Below, piece after piece: positions 11,539-25,300 of a stretch of DNA of 64,000 bases (the stretch's first letter is position 1; every line of letters starts with the position of its first letter). The position numbers and the translations under genes are program-made. Below the pieces are notes generated by a model. The model ran no database searches and was not told where the DNA came from. It saw nothing but the letters and a program-made list of their open reading frames with translations. The stretch is from Leptoclinus maculatus (Eukaryota > Chordata > Actinopteri > Perciformes > Stichaeidae). The stretch covers positions 7,489,556-7,553,555 of the forward strand of contig JAVDOI010000006.1 of assembly GCA_032191485.1 (NCBI GenBank). The letters run 5' to 3'.

Positions 11539-14008
11539 GTAATTTTCATTAAAAAATGTATATTTTCCCCATTATGTGTCGGAGTAAAAGGTAAACTCAA
11601 ATGACCTGAAGTTGGTGGTTGTCTTCTTATCTCTTTCTCCCTCCCTCCCACACACAAACACACAAACGCATGCTCCCACGTTCACACTCTGCTTCTCCTT
11701 CTTTTAATGGGAAGGTTAAACAGCAACAGATGGCTTTTCTCACTGCCAGCAGAATCTGTCCCAGGGACAGATTGCCACGTGGAATTGAAGCTGGAGGTAA
11801 ACTTCAAATAATCCGTAAAAACAACTCATTTTCAGTTATGTTTCACTCAAATCTAGATTTTCCGCTGCTTGCCACACGGGTGTATTTATGTTGACTCACT
11901 ATCAGTGTTGTTTGAGTGTTATCTCTCTTAAATAATAATGGTCAAACATGAAAAAACTCCCAAACACCCAGACCCAGTAACTCCTTGCTTTTGTTCACTG
12001 TAGACTTTCAGAATGTGTCCCTTTATCTTGCTGCAGAATATGTTCAAGCATCTTAACTGGGACACGGCTTCTAAAACCTGAATGAATGGCTAACACACCT
12101 CAGCTCTGCATGCATACCTGCCTGTCTGACTGGCAGGAGTTGATTCCAGGCTGTAGGCATCCTACAACATATTAAAGACAACACAGGAAATCACTTTATG
12201 TTTTAACTTCAAGTAAGTATTAACACGATGGGTACATTTCAGATGGAATATCAATGGAGTAGAAGATGCATAGCCCGAGTATAATGATATAACAATAAAA
12301 TCACAACTGATTATGACTGACACAGTATAACGTGCTTAAATAAACAATAAATAAATAGGAATGAGTAGCAAGAGATTGCTGGTACCGACGGACGTGAATA
12401 AGGGGAGCACTGGCCCCTATTGTTTTCCACTTTAAGCACGGCTCATTATCAGTATTCACATGTCAATTCAGATTATAAATGATATCCAAATTCAAACTAA
12501 CGTGCCTGATATACAGTGGTGTAGCTTTCTGTCTCATAACACCCTAATTCCACTTAACAACATGTAGCACAATATGATCTGCAGATGCCCATCATTTATT
12601 TTACAAAGGCTACCTGGATCCATGCTGACTACCCCTTTTCATGCCATAATGCCGAGCAGTTTAAATCATTTTAAGTTCATTCCCTGTCATGTGATTTACT
12701 GGTGGTCAATGAGCCCGTTGGCAGCAGTATTACCTAAAGCAGGGGAATTGATATTTATTAGATTATTAGATCTTAGTGTGTTTGGCAGATACTATAAATG
12801 AATCTCTCTTGTGCAGACGAAGAGGACAAATAGGCCCGTATGTCGCTGCAGAAGGGATGATGAAGAGTTAGGGTCGATCGTTTTCTTTCTTGAGGAGCCG
12901 ATGTTTTTACTGTGTATTTAAACACACTACTTCACACTGCTAAAACAGGCTGTCTGAGGCCTGTTGTATTTCCTTTGCTGGACCCCGTCTCTCTACAATG
13001 ACAGTAGTGTGTACACTAACCTTCATGGAGGCATATTAGTCTTTATCTTTACTTTGCTATTGGTCAGCAGCACCCTTTGTGTCAATGTGTTTGTTTGTTT
13101 GTTTAACATAATTGCTCCAAGTTGAACTCTTCCTTTGTCCTCTAATCTTTTTTTCGTTGCTGTGTTTCATGTGATTGTGTCTGATATTTGGTGATCATTT
13201 AGTGTGTTTTTTCTAAATAGAATTATTGACAGCCATGGCCATTAGCTCCCATGCTGACACTGTGACGTGTGCTTAACTGCAGTACTAATCTACAAAACAT
13301 TCAGGCGGTAAGTATATACAGTCATTTATGGGGGATTACATTAGCAAAGATGTTTTAACAGATTCAGTAATGTGAGATCAGCCGTGGACAGAGATTGCAC
13401 ACGCATCTCATTATCTCCTGGCTAACAATCTCCAATCCAAGATAAGTCATATCTAAATGAACTGCTTCTTTACCCGAGAGAAACACCTGAACACATGTCC
13501 CGACAGAGAACTGGATCACCTGGTTAGCAGAAATACAATTCTGGAAATAACCTGGCCAAATAATACGTCTATCAATGATTTACCTCTTTTGTTATTCAGA
13601 ACAGCTTGTAAGGTAGAAGGATATCCCCGGCATAACACAGAACTGTGATGAAGAATAATAAAGGGGGGGGGACCTGTAAGTGATAAAAGAGAATGTAACA
13701 TTTCCTCTGTTTTCAACAAAACGTTAAACAACGAAAAAAGTGCGCTCAGTAGACAGCAGATCTCTGCAACAGCCACTGCTGTATTGTGTGACGAATGAAT
13801 GCAACCCACAATTGGCTAACTGCCCATATATAGACACCAAGTTGTTGTAAAACATGCTTCATCCAAACTTAAAAACAAGAGACAATGAATACAGGCAATC
13901 GGCTCAAAGGCGTCGTATAAGACACGTTATACAATCTTGCCAAAAACCAAATTAAACTCACCAAGCTGTCTTCCCGCGTAGCAGCGGTCTGAGTTGGGGC
14001 AAGCTACA

Positions 14009-14640
14009 GCAGTGTGTGTGCTGGTAGTTTCGTTAGCTGTTAGACAAACCCATCTCTAAAACATTAAAAGTGAGCTGCAGAGCAGAGGCCCATAGATGTT
14101 ACGTCACCCATGGGTTTCTAACGTAATAATAGTAACAGTTGTTTCCCCATACAGGTGTCATGCTATAGAGACCAAAACCTTTTTTTGTTGTACCAGCCTG
14201 TAAACATGTTTGTGTCTGCTGTAAGGTTGTTCATGTTAACACGGGGGTCTGTGGGGATTAACAAACTTCAAGTGGATAGTTAAAGAACTGCAGTTTCTTG
14301 GCCCTTACGCGTTGACTTTATTTCTCAGTGCCGGAGATTGCTGCTTGCAGCTGAGATGAGAGGTACACAGCAGAGTGTGTACTGGTAGTTCAATTAGCTG
14401 TTAGCCAAACAAACAGTACAGTCCATAAGCTGTTAGCCAAACACACCGCAAAAAGTAGAAGATGGGGGGGGGTTCGGAGATGCACTCGGCTGTCAGCAGT
14501 CAATAGCAGTATATGACACAGAAAGATGATTTGAGAAGGTGTGAGTCACCGCAACCACGAGAGGTACAGCCATGAATGGGAACACAAAATAATGAGTCAT
14601 ATTTTGCTGCAGCAGAATGCAAATTAAGCCGTAGACAGAA
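14009..14640. repeat. Dispersed repeat family B, copy 1 (with internal duplication)
   Basis: The block GTGTGCTGGTAGTTTCGTTA (from 14015) recurs as GTGTACTGGTAGTTCAATTA (from about 14375), each followed by GCTGTTAG-CAAAC, showing an internal duplication. The right part (14490-14640) matches 22720-22880 through GTCAGCAG-CAGTCAAT, TTTGAGAA, ACCGCAA-CACGAGAGGT and CTGCTGCAGCAGAATG. It is non-coding; the transposon class was not identified. Confidence 0.6.
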
Positions 14641-15217
14641 ACTCACTCACTCACGGATGCACATACGCCACCCATCGCATCATTGGACAGGCAGGTCAAT
14701 CCTCATAGCAAACTGGTTACAATTAAGGACTTCCCAATTCAGTAATCCCTGTGTTTAATGTTTAGCCTCTCACAAAGCGTGAGTAATTTTGAAGGATTCT
14801 TTACACTGCGCTCTTGGGTTCCATCAGGTGACACCTTCAGGGCCTCTACAAACACAAAAGCTCTCAAAACCAATGAGTCCTAGCCACCCCAAAGGCGTTA
14901 TTTGCACAGCAGGCATTCTGTCAGACAAACCAGAGCACCTCTGGAATTAAGCCAGGTTAGTATTTAAAATCGGCATGTATTCAAACCAAGAAGAAGAAGT
15001 TTGGCAAAGTTTTCCACCCAGTCAGGGTTGTTTCTAATTCATGTTGATAAAGGGTACTATCAATGACATTAATGATCATCGCATTGAATGTTGTTTCATA
15101 TTTTACATTCCACACATGTATAAATATTTAAATGAGCTGCTTATATTTGTGGGGCAGTTTAGTTTGAGAAATATTAAGAACTAATTTGTTGATGAGTTAA
15201 TGTGCAAGAAGTCTGAA

Positions 15218-15218
<1 letters not shown>

Positions 15219-15260
<42 letters not shown>
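15219..15260. repeat. (TG)21 microsatellite
   Basis: A perfect TG dinucleotide array followed by a short TATATATG tract. Confidence 0.95.
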
Positions 15261-15269
<9 letters not shown>

Positions 15270-16342
15270 GACTAGCCAGGGGGATGGGTGGGGTGTAGAG
15301 CTATGGTAATCTGCTGGATTCACACAGGCCTTACCCCACCCTGCCCGAGGCTACTCCACACCAAAACATGCTGCCCTAATCACCGGGTCAAGGGGACTGA
15401 CACTAGAGAGATAGTGGAGGTGCAGTTCACAGGGGGACACACTTGTTCCCATTGTGCTGATGTCACATTACATCCCATATCATTAAAGGGAACCACATAA
15501 AAGATGATTATAGGGCGACATATAGGCAAAGCAGTTCACGAAGTAGTATGTGCAAAATGTTATATAGTATAAAGCAAAGTAGTTCAGAATCGTATCGATT
15601 TAGATTATGCGGATATTTATTACAATGCCTGCTGAACCGTATTTGATTAAAGTTTTGTTCCCACTGAAGTATAGTCTACAATAGCTACCGTTGACAGATT
15701 CAGTAGGCTAGAATTAGTTATGACATGTCAGCAAAAACACAGCAGGCAGAGGCAGTTTCGCCAAGAGGTAACTACATAGAGAGGCTTCGGGCTTACAGAA
15801 AAAAGGGAAACTAGATACTGGAATGTTTCTGTGAGTACGGCTTCAAAAGATAAAATATGACTATAGGCTGTCTTGGTTTTGTAAATGGATAGAAAAACCC
15901 CATTTGTACGCCTACAAATAAATCATGGTGCACTTCTTATGCACAATAACTTCTAAAGCAAGCGGTGAAATAAGTACCAACAACTTTTACTTTAACAAAA
16001 AAGTCAAAGTAGCAATAACGCAGAGTAGAAATACTCTTGCACATGTAAAAGTATAAAGTAACCTACACAAGAAACACTAAAGTAAAGCACAAGTAATGTT
16101 GCCCTTTAAATTGTAGTCTTCACAAGTGCAGTAGGATACTTGAATAAATGTTATTAATAACTTTCCACCACAGTGTAAAGCACAAGTATACATGATACAA
16201 GCTTACTGTAAATTCACTGTGGTTGGAAAGTGAAAAACTAACAAGCTAGCAGCAAGTCACGACTAATCCAACACTGTCAGCCCTGTAGGCTGTAGTCCCT
16301 CCCCGGGCCAGAGTGGTGAGCACAGGGAGCCTGGGCCGCTAA

Positions 16343-16382
16343 ATGCTCCAGCCTCAAAGGGACGATGGTGGAGGGCTGGTAA
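16343..16382 (+). promoter_or_regulatory. Upstream start codons in the ell2 leader
   Basis: Two ATGs precede the ell2 start. The ATG at 16343 is in frame with ell2 and would add 14 residues, but has a weak context (T at -3). The ATG at 16365 opens a five-codon ORF (MVEGW) whose TAA (16380-16382) ends two bases before the ell2 ATG at 16385. That arrangement can tune re-initiation. The main ATG has A at -3 and G at +4. Confidence 0.4.
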
Positions 16383-16384
16383 AG

Positions 16385-19300
16385 ATGGCGGCGCTCTCCG
16401 AGGATGGGAGGTATGGATTGAATTGTGGCCAACAGAGCACAGATAGAGTCACCGTATTACACGTCAAATTGACCGAGACGGCGCTGAGAGCCATAGAGAG
16501 CCACCAAAATTGTATGGTGAGTGAAACAGCCGTTTATTTCAGTTAAATTAGCTAGGACTCTCGGGCTGACACAGCTCGTCTCAGCTGGGAAGCCCAACTG
16601 CCACGCACAGCTAAAGCTACAAAGTTAGCTAAGCTGTTGACAGGGCGACTTTTTGCTTGTTTTTTTGACTGTATTAGTCTTGTGTCGTTATATTGACCAA
16701 CTGAATAAAGCACATGAGACCTTGGCCGTGTGCACTGGCCACATTGTACGAATTGACAATTGTTATTTAATTTAGAAAACCTGTTGGTAAAGTTACACTC
16801 TTAAGTAGCCAGCGTTAGCTCGAGCTACTTCAGTATGAATCCCCTATCCTGAGCTGTGCTGTGCTGGCCAGCAAAGTCCATATTTTTCTTTACAAACTAA
16901 CGTTACTTTGACCTAATTAGGAAAGTGGTAATGGTAATGTCATTACGACGAATGCACTCGTCACCAGACAAGTTTAATTAAACTGAGTTAAACGTGAAAG
17001 CTTAGATAACTAACATGGGACTTTTATTCGACGAGGTTGAAGCGTTATATGGCAGAGGGTGGTGGACAACTACGGATAAGTTGAGGCTAATTTAACTTTG
17101 ACTTGATAACTAGCTAGTTAGTGGCGTACGCACGTCGATGACTGGTCAGCTCACCATATGGCTAGAAGTTTTAGCTAGTTGTAAAACGTCACATCGCATC
17201 CTGGCAATGGTATGAAGCCAGCAAATTAACTTCAGTGTAAAACGAGCTACCACACTGTAGCTACAGGATGTGTACGTTTTGAGTAAGTGCCTTTAAAGGT
17301 TTACACAGTACAAATATTTAATTTGAGCTCGTTTGCCAGGTTGTTTAAATCGTTTTTGCATACCCTCAGATACTTCAAGCTGCATGAGAGGAGTTGACCA
17401 GCATTTACAAACGTTATATGGTACCTTTTGTCATGTCATTTTGTTAAAAATACAATGTATTCATGTACTTGCTAGCTCTCAACATACTGCCTCATCAAGT
17501 GTACTGCATTTCACCACTGAGCTTGACACCACCAGTGATTATGAGGCTTTTGGAAACTGTGCGCTAATAGCTCACTGCATACCTGTGTAGATTAAATATA
17601 ACTTGTTAATCTTGAACTGTACAAATGGCATAATCTTGTTGAGGTGCTACAAAGGTAAACTAATTTGGACCTCTGCAGTCTTGGGTTGCAGAGGCCTGAA
17701 GCCAAGTTACCTGACCTCAAGTCTGCCAACAACAACGGCATTACATAACGTACTGACTGGGCCTAGGTCTCTGTATGGGGCTGTACTGTTCAGAGGTCTC
17801 TGTGACGGCTTTTTTTTTATGGCACATGGTGTGTGTCTGTATGTATGCCGCACACTACACACACTCCAGTATATGAAACCTTTGCTCACTGTGTGCCCCA
17901 TATAACGAATAGACATAAGGATCACAATTTCAAATGATTAAGTTAGTTTGTGACAAACTGGGAAAACGAATCATCGGTAAGTCGAAGGAATTCTTTTGTG
18001 ACGGTCCATGCTACAACCTTATTGGATGTGGTAATGTTGGTCTGTGCGCTGCATTGAACGGCAGCCTGCCATCTCTTGCTGACTGAGCAGCCAAAAACTG
18101 CCTGCTTTTTGTTTCTCTCTCTCTCCCTCTCAGTAATGTGTGTTGTAGCTCAACCAGTCATCGAACTATGGAAGCTGGCTATCTTTGTCTTTCTGTGGTG
18201 ATGTGAAATGTGATCAGAACTGTGCGTGTGAGGACTGGTTGGTGTGTGAGTGTGTATGGACAGTGGGGGGAGGGAGTCAGTCAGTGGCTTGAAGTGCCTT
18301 AGCTTTAACCATGACATGGTTCTTTCAGTCTGAAAAAAAAAAAAACACATTAAATCCGAGATTATCTGCTTCTCGTGTCTAGTATGAGTTGGCGAGTATA
18401 ATTCTACTTTCCAAGTATGCAGAGAAGCTGTTAATAATAAAAGGCAAATTCCTCTGAAACAAATTGATGCAACTTTTTTGGAAGTCTATGATCTAGCCAA
18501 TTGGCTCCTCAGCTTTGTGAAGAACACGTCCTGTGCTTTTCCATCCTGACCTACACGGCATCAGAGCAGCCACGGCATATTTGTGGCCGTCAACTCCAGT
18601 TCAAGCAGCCACCGACTCAAACCTCCACAAAGCAAAGACATTTCAAAAATATCTTTTATTAAATATTTGCTGTATTTGAGTGTTGTCTGAGTTCCACTGC
18701 TTGTGTTCAGATAAAAGTGAACATTTTTACTTACCGGTACCACCTACCTCTTAACCACTTCAAAAGAAGATGGAGGTAAAGTTGACTTGCATGGTTTCTC
18801 TGTAGAGACCGAGCCCTAATGTTGGCTGACAGTTACCCATTGTTTGTGCAGCCAGGCCACTAGTGCCAGCAATTATTGTTGCTAATTGAATTGTAATCAT
18901 TTCATTTGTCTTTTTTTTTTTCAAAGCAAACATGCCTAACATTTCCTAACTTATGCTTCTCAATGTGAGGATTTGTTGTTTTGGTTTTTCATGTAATTGT
19001 AAACTGAATTATTTAGGTTTAAGACAAAACAAGCAATTGATATCACCTGGGTTTGGAGAATTGTAATTTAGTTTTTTACTATTTTCTGACAATTTACTGA
19101 CTCCAAAATAATCCATCACTTGATAAAATGATCTGCAGTGTTAATATCAGTGATAAAAATAACCGTTTGCAGCCCTACATCAGACATACTATCAATTCTT
19201 ATTATTGCCATAGCTCCATACTGCTCACAGATTCAGTCGCATGTCAGTTGTTACCTTGCTGTCGCCTGGAGTCTTAACGCTATGTTTAAGTGCTACATCT

Positions 19301-22300
19301 AATAGAAGATGTATCGTCGGTGGTTTAAGGTATGCTTGGCGTGATAGCACCCCCAGGCTCTCCTGAGTATCAGTCAAATGGTGGGGCATGTTCTGCAAGT
19401 TCTAGACTCTGAATGTAGCTATTTTTTGTTTCGCAATAATCCTTTACATTTCCAAAGTGTTAGTGGGGCTTAAACAGTTGTTTCTCTTCACTTTCAGAAT
19501 GTACCTTCATCGCAGCCAACAATACAATTCAAGGGACTCCAAGGGGTAAGTAACCCCCCCCCCCTTAAGACAAGGGTTACATGAGTGATCGTATTGTGAA
19601 TACCAGATGTGCAATAAATAGAACCGTAGATCTGTTTTCAGGTTGTAAGATTAAGAAGTTTAATTTGGCATCCATTAATAAGTTATTTATACAGTAATTA
19701 ATCAATTCCTTTTATTTACTGTTTTCGCTTTCACGTGCTGAGTTGTATTCGTTGAGACGACCACACGCAAGTGTCTTTCTGACTCGGTCAAGTTAATCAT
19801 CTACTCAACTACTGCTCAGTTTGTCACCAGAATTATATTATTATTATTAGGAGTAAGAGTAATAGCAGTACTGTACACAGTATTTCATTCAGGTTTCAGG
19901 CCCTTCTGAATGACATACTGGTACACTGTTTTGCGTTGCTTGTTAGTCCACGATGCACATGACTCCCACAAGGCCTCCCCATAGCTGCTGAGACCTCAAG
20001 AGACCTTTCATGCTAGCTCCCTTGTTCAAACATCCAACCCCACAGCTCAGCTGTAGACCCTGCCGCTGTACAATATGTGATGGTGGTTTGGCATATGGCA
20101 GTTTCATAGTGATAAATTAACGTGTGTTTGTATTTCCATTTCACCTCAATTATCTGAAATTCTCAGATGTGAATAGATACTATAACTTGTTGTTCTCCTT
20201 TTTTTTTTTGTGTGTGTGTGTGAATTCTTACAGCGCATAAAATTTCCCAGGACAGATTCCTCCTCAGACACCTTCCACAATTTTGATTTTTACCTGTCTA
20301 ACGTGGGCAAGGACAACCCTCAGGGAAGCTTTGACTGCATCCAGCAGTATGTGTCGAGGTAATGGTAATCACTGACCAGCTGAATCAACGGTTACTGTCT
20401 TACTACACATTGCTAGAAGGTAATCCCTTTCTGCCTCGCACACATCCTCTCATACTGTCTCTCTTTGTCTCCAGCTCAGGGGCCTCACACCTGGCATTGT
20501 TGGGCACGGTACAGGACAAGGTCACGGTGTGTGCCACCAATGACTCCTACCAGGTGACCCGGGAACGCATGACCCAGGCCGCAGAGGACACGCGCGAACG
20601 TGGGACCAAAGTCATAAAGCCTGGGGGCCGGTACAGAGGTAAGACCCCTCACTACAGTCTCGCCTCTGCATGGGCCACAGTCAGATGCCGGGTTGGATCC
20701 TCGGACACAAGCGTAGCTTTACGTCCTATCGACGCCTTTCCTCACTTTTCAAACTTGGGCCCTTTTTTTGAGGGACTGAAAGCTGATGGCCTGACCCTAT
20801 TCAAACCCATTACTACAGCTGACTCAGCCATTTTGCCGTCTTCGTCTTCTTCAGATTAGCAGTCTGACTGATAAGGGCCAAAGGTTGCTGTTGAAGCTAT
20901 TTCTGTTTTATTGACACACACAGCCTGCCACCAAAATTCTACTAAAAGTGTCACAATACACATGCTTGTGTTCAGCACCTATCAACTTTTCATGTTTCCC
21001 GTACACTTGATGAGCATAACTTTCCTGCCCACAGTCCCTGGATTTCAGTCACACAAGCTGAACAGAAAAAGTAATCTTTTCTAATCTAATTTGGCTCGTC
21101 ACTCTCTCTCCAGCCTCATCCCTTTGTCTTATCCAACTCTGAGCAGGTAGGGCAAGGGATCTGCAACTAAACAACTTGCTGATTGTAATCTCTCGTTTCC
21201 TCCCCGGTCTTATTTTCAGCACGATGATAATATGATGAACAAAAACTGTGCGTGCCAGTAAAGGAAACTACAAAGGAAGACTAGCCTCACTCGGCCTCTT
21301 ATCATGTGATAAGCTGTTAATCAAAGGTCTACCAAACCACAGAAGCAACACTGGATGCAAAATATTTCATTTTTATGTCAATCACCACTAGGGATGCAAT
21401 ATTATATAACAAGTTAATAGGTTACTAAACAGATTGGAATTATAGAGCACAAATACAAATGGACGCACTATCGGTACTTGTCCAGATCTAAAAAGGTGTT
21501 TTTAACCATAATATGTACCACTTTATTCTTTCACCGATCTGGCTGGTGTGAAAAGTTCTTTAATTTGTTTTCTCTTCATCCTTTAAAATGTCTATTAAGC
21601 AGTTTAACACAGTGGAAAAGTGGTTTTTAGGCAAAATGATTATGTGAATGAGGAAAAAAATCTTCAGTCTGGCCTTATTTCCTGTCCCCAAAAAGTTGCT
21701 GCTCCTCAGGTTGTATGTTTCAGTTCTTAAGAAATATCAAAAAACAAGCTTATGAGGGAGAAAATGTGTAAGAAATGTAACGTGATTTGGTTATGAACTG
21801 AAGTAGAAGAAATGCATTGCAGATCCTCTCTACTTTGGATACAGGTGACAAATGTCTCATTTATCCTTCTTTAATAATGACCTAAATATCCTATGTGATA
21901 TTATTAACATAATTATTATGATTGGTAAATATGTTGATAAAGCATTCTGTTTAAGTTTTATTTCCCATCTATGAACGGTCCTACTTCTAGATACTCCATC
22001 TAACTGCTCTGTTGCCATTTATATATTTATATATTTGCTCGATTGGTGGGATGACCTGGGGGAAGTGTGGGAAGTGTCTTTAAAAAATAAATAAAAAATC
22101 TTACTTTTTTTAAGCCATTTTTTCAGCTTGAATAGTGAAAACTAGTTTGTAGGATTTAAGCCTTTGTCAAAGAGTTCCTTGTTTAAACCAGAATCAAAGT
22201 CTCGGTCCTCACATTTTGTACATGACATAAAACCTCTTCAGGCCTGTTTCTCTGGGGCCCATGGGAACATTTGCATATAACTGGCCCAGATAGAAACTGG

Positions 22301-25300
22301 GAAACGAGAGGACCAGCAGACAAAAGGGGTGGGACAGGAGCTTGTAGCAGCTGGTTTGCAGCGAGCACCCTATTTACTGATGCAAAGGGGGGCTTCTTAC
22401 TTTCACAGGCTGTTAATTTCAGTCTAACTTGTCTTTTTTTATCTTCCTCTTTGTAACCGCTATCTTGTAATGAGAGCTACACAACCCCTGTCGTCCTGAA
22501 ATCAGTGGCATTTAATGTTCTATGTGCTGCTACTCTTGTTCTGTACAAGTTCTCCGTGTACAGACTGATTATTTCAGAAGGAGGAAACTTTGTTACACAA
22601 GCTTTTCACCTGTCGTTGGACAACAAGCTTACACCTCCAGCATTGCTCTAAGGCTACATCCACACTACTACGTTTACATTTTAAAATGCATATGCTGGTT
22701 AAGAGTAGTGAGTAAGGTGTCAGCAGGCAGTCAATTTCAGTATAAAACCAGCAGTAAAAGGTGTTTTGAGAAAGTGAGAGTAACCGCAAACACGAGAGGT
22801 CCTTGAGCATGCAGCCATAACAGGCCGCTCCTAATATTTCGTAGTTCTGCTGCAGCAGAATGTGAGATTAGCTGTGAACTTGGGTTCGATTCGGCCGTTT
22901 TTTAAAGTCTCAGGCTATCAAATATTCCTGGTATGTCTCATTCCTTTGCTTTTTAGTGAAACAGTCCTATTTCATTGGCTTCAAGTATGTCGTGCGTGTG
23001 GCCATCTGGAACTAATGGCAGACTGGCTCTACTTTAAGAGTTGATGAGTGGAATCAAACTCCACACACTTCAGCTCCTATCTTTGTTATCATGGATGGGT
23101 GGTGATGTTTGCAGGTACATAAGACTGGCTTCAGTAAGTGAGATGAAGATAGTAGGCAGGAATGTTGCTGAGCAAATGTGTGACAACATAAATACGTGTG
23201 ATGATGAAGTTCCCTGTGAGGAAAAAGAGGCTTAACGTAGTCTTTACTTTCCGTCTCTAGGAAAGCAAGTCCATATCCGCAAGGCGGCGCTATCGGGCCA
23301 GGACGTGGTCCCAGAGCGCAAGCGCTCCACACCCATCAACCCAGCCAACACTATTCGCAAGTGCCTTTCCAATAACCCCGTCTCCCAGCGGCCGTTCAGG
23401 GACCGCATCATCCACCTGCTGGCGCTCCGGCCCTACAAGAAGCTGGAAGTGCTGGCCCGTTTGCAGCGGGACGGTATCAACCAGAAGGACCGCAACTCAT
23501 TGGGGACCACCCTGCAACAGGTAAAGTGTTACATTTTATGCTAAAATATGCCTTGTCAATATTTAGAATGCCACTTAAAATAGAAGTGACCCAGTTATTA
23601 GTATTTACACACCCTCCATTAGACAGCAAAATCCAGAAGTGCTAACTTTTGTGTTTAAACAGCTGATTTTTAGGTATTCCTCATGTTCTTAAAGTGTCTA
23701 GTTTGACCCCAGAGATCTCCTTGCCCACCGTAAAAATTAGATCGAGATACACAAATCTGTCTGAGGAAATTCATTCATTCACTTTGAGGATAAAACAAGC
23801 CCCATAATCCTTTAACATTATTTGCATGCACAGATGTTAGGCAGCGCAGGAAATGTGAAGTTTCAGAACATGTGTACTTCTCATACCGTCAGTTTAACTT
23901 TTAACTGTGTGTCTCTGTGTACTAAACAGGTGGCAAACCTTAACCCGAAAGACAACACGTACTCACTGAAGGACTTTGTTTATCGTGACATTCAGCGAGA
24001 CTGGCCCGGCTACTCTGACGATGAGAAGTCACAGATCGACCGGATCCTGGCTCGGTACATAAATGGCCCGTTGAGCATTTTATTTCCCTTCTGAGCTTCA
24101 ATCCATACTCTGTTGAACAAACCAAGCGTTTAGGTTGTATGGAGTTCATAAAGGCTGAAGGTGGCTGTTAATGTGTGGTCGAAAATATATATAACTGTAA
24201 CGTTAGTTACTGTGGATTCTACGATTTGTTTCACTGACACCTTTCAATCCTTCAGATTATGTTAAAGGAATAGTTCAGCATTTCTAAGTCTAACAATAGC
24301 GCATGTAGCACACAAGTAGGTTTTAATTTTGCAGTAATAAATCATTTACATTTTAAATCGTGTATTGTTTACATCAATACACCGTGCTCCCCTCTGACGA
24401 CACTATTTCCTTTCTTTAACAGCAAACTAGGTCTTCCTACTGAGAACCTCTCCTCAAGCAGTTCTCCCAAAGACAGCGTCCCCACATCCCCCCAGGTATC
24501 TGAGCAAATACACACCATCAACACACACACACCCCCACAGTGAAGTATGCAGTTTTTCAGATAACTCCTGTGTGTTCTCTTCCAGAAGCGCCAGGCAGAC
24601 TTTGACTTTATTGATCCTTTGGCACCCAAGAAAGCCCGCATCTCCCACCTCAGCAACCGTGGGCCAGCCACCACCTCCTCCTCCGACCGCCCCGAGGACG
24701 AGGGCAGCCCCAGCTCTAAACGCTCGTCTCTACCCGCCAACGTCAACTCTGGCCCTCCCATCCATCTCCCAGTCCCGTCCCACCCCCCAGCACCCTCCCA
24801 CCAGCAGCCCAGCCCAGCCTCAAACTCCAACTCACCCAGCACCCCGGAGGGCTGCGGCACCCAGGACCTGCCGATGGACCAGAGCTCCTCCTGCAGAGAC
24901 CCTTCACCCAGCCCGTTCTCCTCCGATAGGACCCTGCAGGACCACCATCGGCACCCCGTCCCCGTCCCCAGACCCACCGCCTCCCTTAGCCCCCCTCCTC
25001 CCCCTCCTCCTCCTCCTCCCCCTCCTCCTCGCACCTCCCTCACAGTTACCTCCACTGTTATCACCAGCCCTCCCTTGTCCAGCAGTACCAACAAGAAGTT
25101 CAAAAAGAAAACCAAGAAGCACAAAGATAAGGATCGAGAGAGGGACAAAGGGAAACGGACTGAAAAAAGTAGCATAAGTCCTCCCAGTGTAGCAGAGCCG
25201 GCCGAAGACACTCGCAGAGCCAAAAAGAAGCGCAGTGCAGAAGAAGAGAACCGAGAAGTTATCAACAAAAACCCTCACAAAGATCAAGGTGTGTTCCTGT

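Larger units (their letters stand above)
11539..16342. other. Gene-free intergenic stretch, GT6 to ell2
   Basis: I found no exon with protein-like content and splice support. It contains a dispersed repeat (14000-14640), a (TG)n tract (15219-15260) and otherwise AT-rich unique-looking sequence. ORFs here are below 100 codons and look random. Confidence 0.6.

Noticed and set aside
20362..20859. 165-codon plus-strand ORF covering ell2 exon 4
   Set aside because: It reads through the donor at 20638 into intron 4; similarity to ELL2 stops exactly at the donor, and exon 5 joins in phase at 23261.
24369..25268. 299-codon minus-strand ORF, the longest single-frame ORF apart from the GT6 exon
   Set aside because: It is the antisense shadow of the GC-rich, proline-coding ell2 exon 8, with low-complexity Gly/Leu/Ser content.
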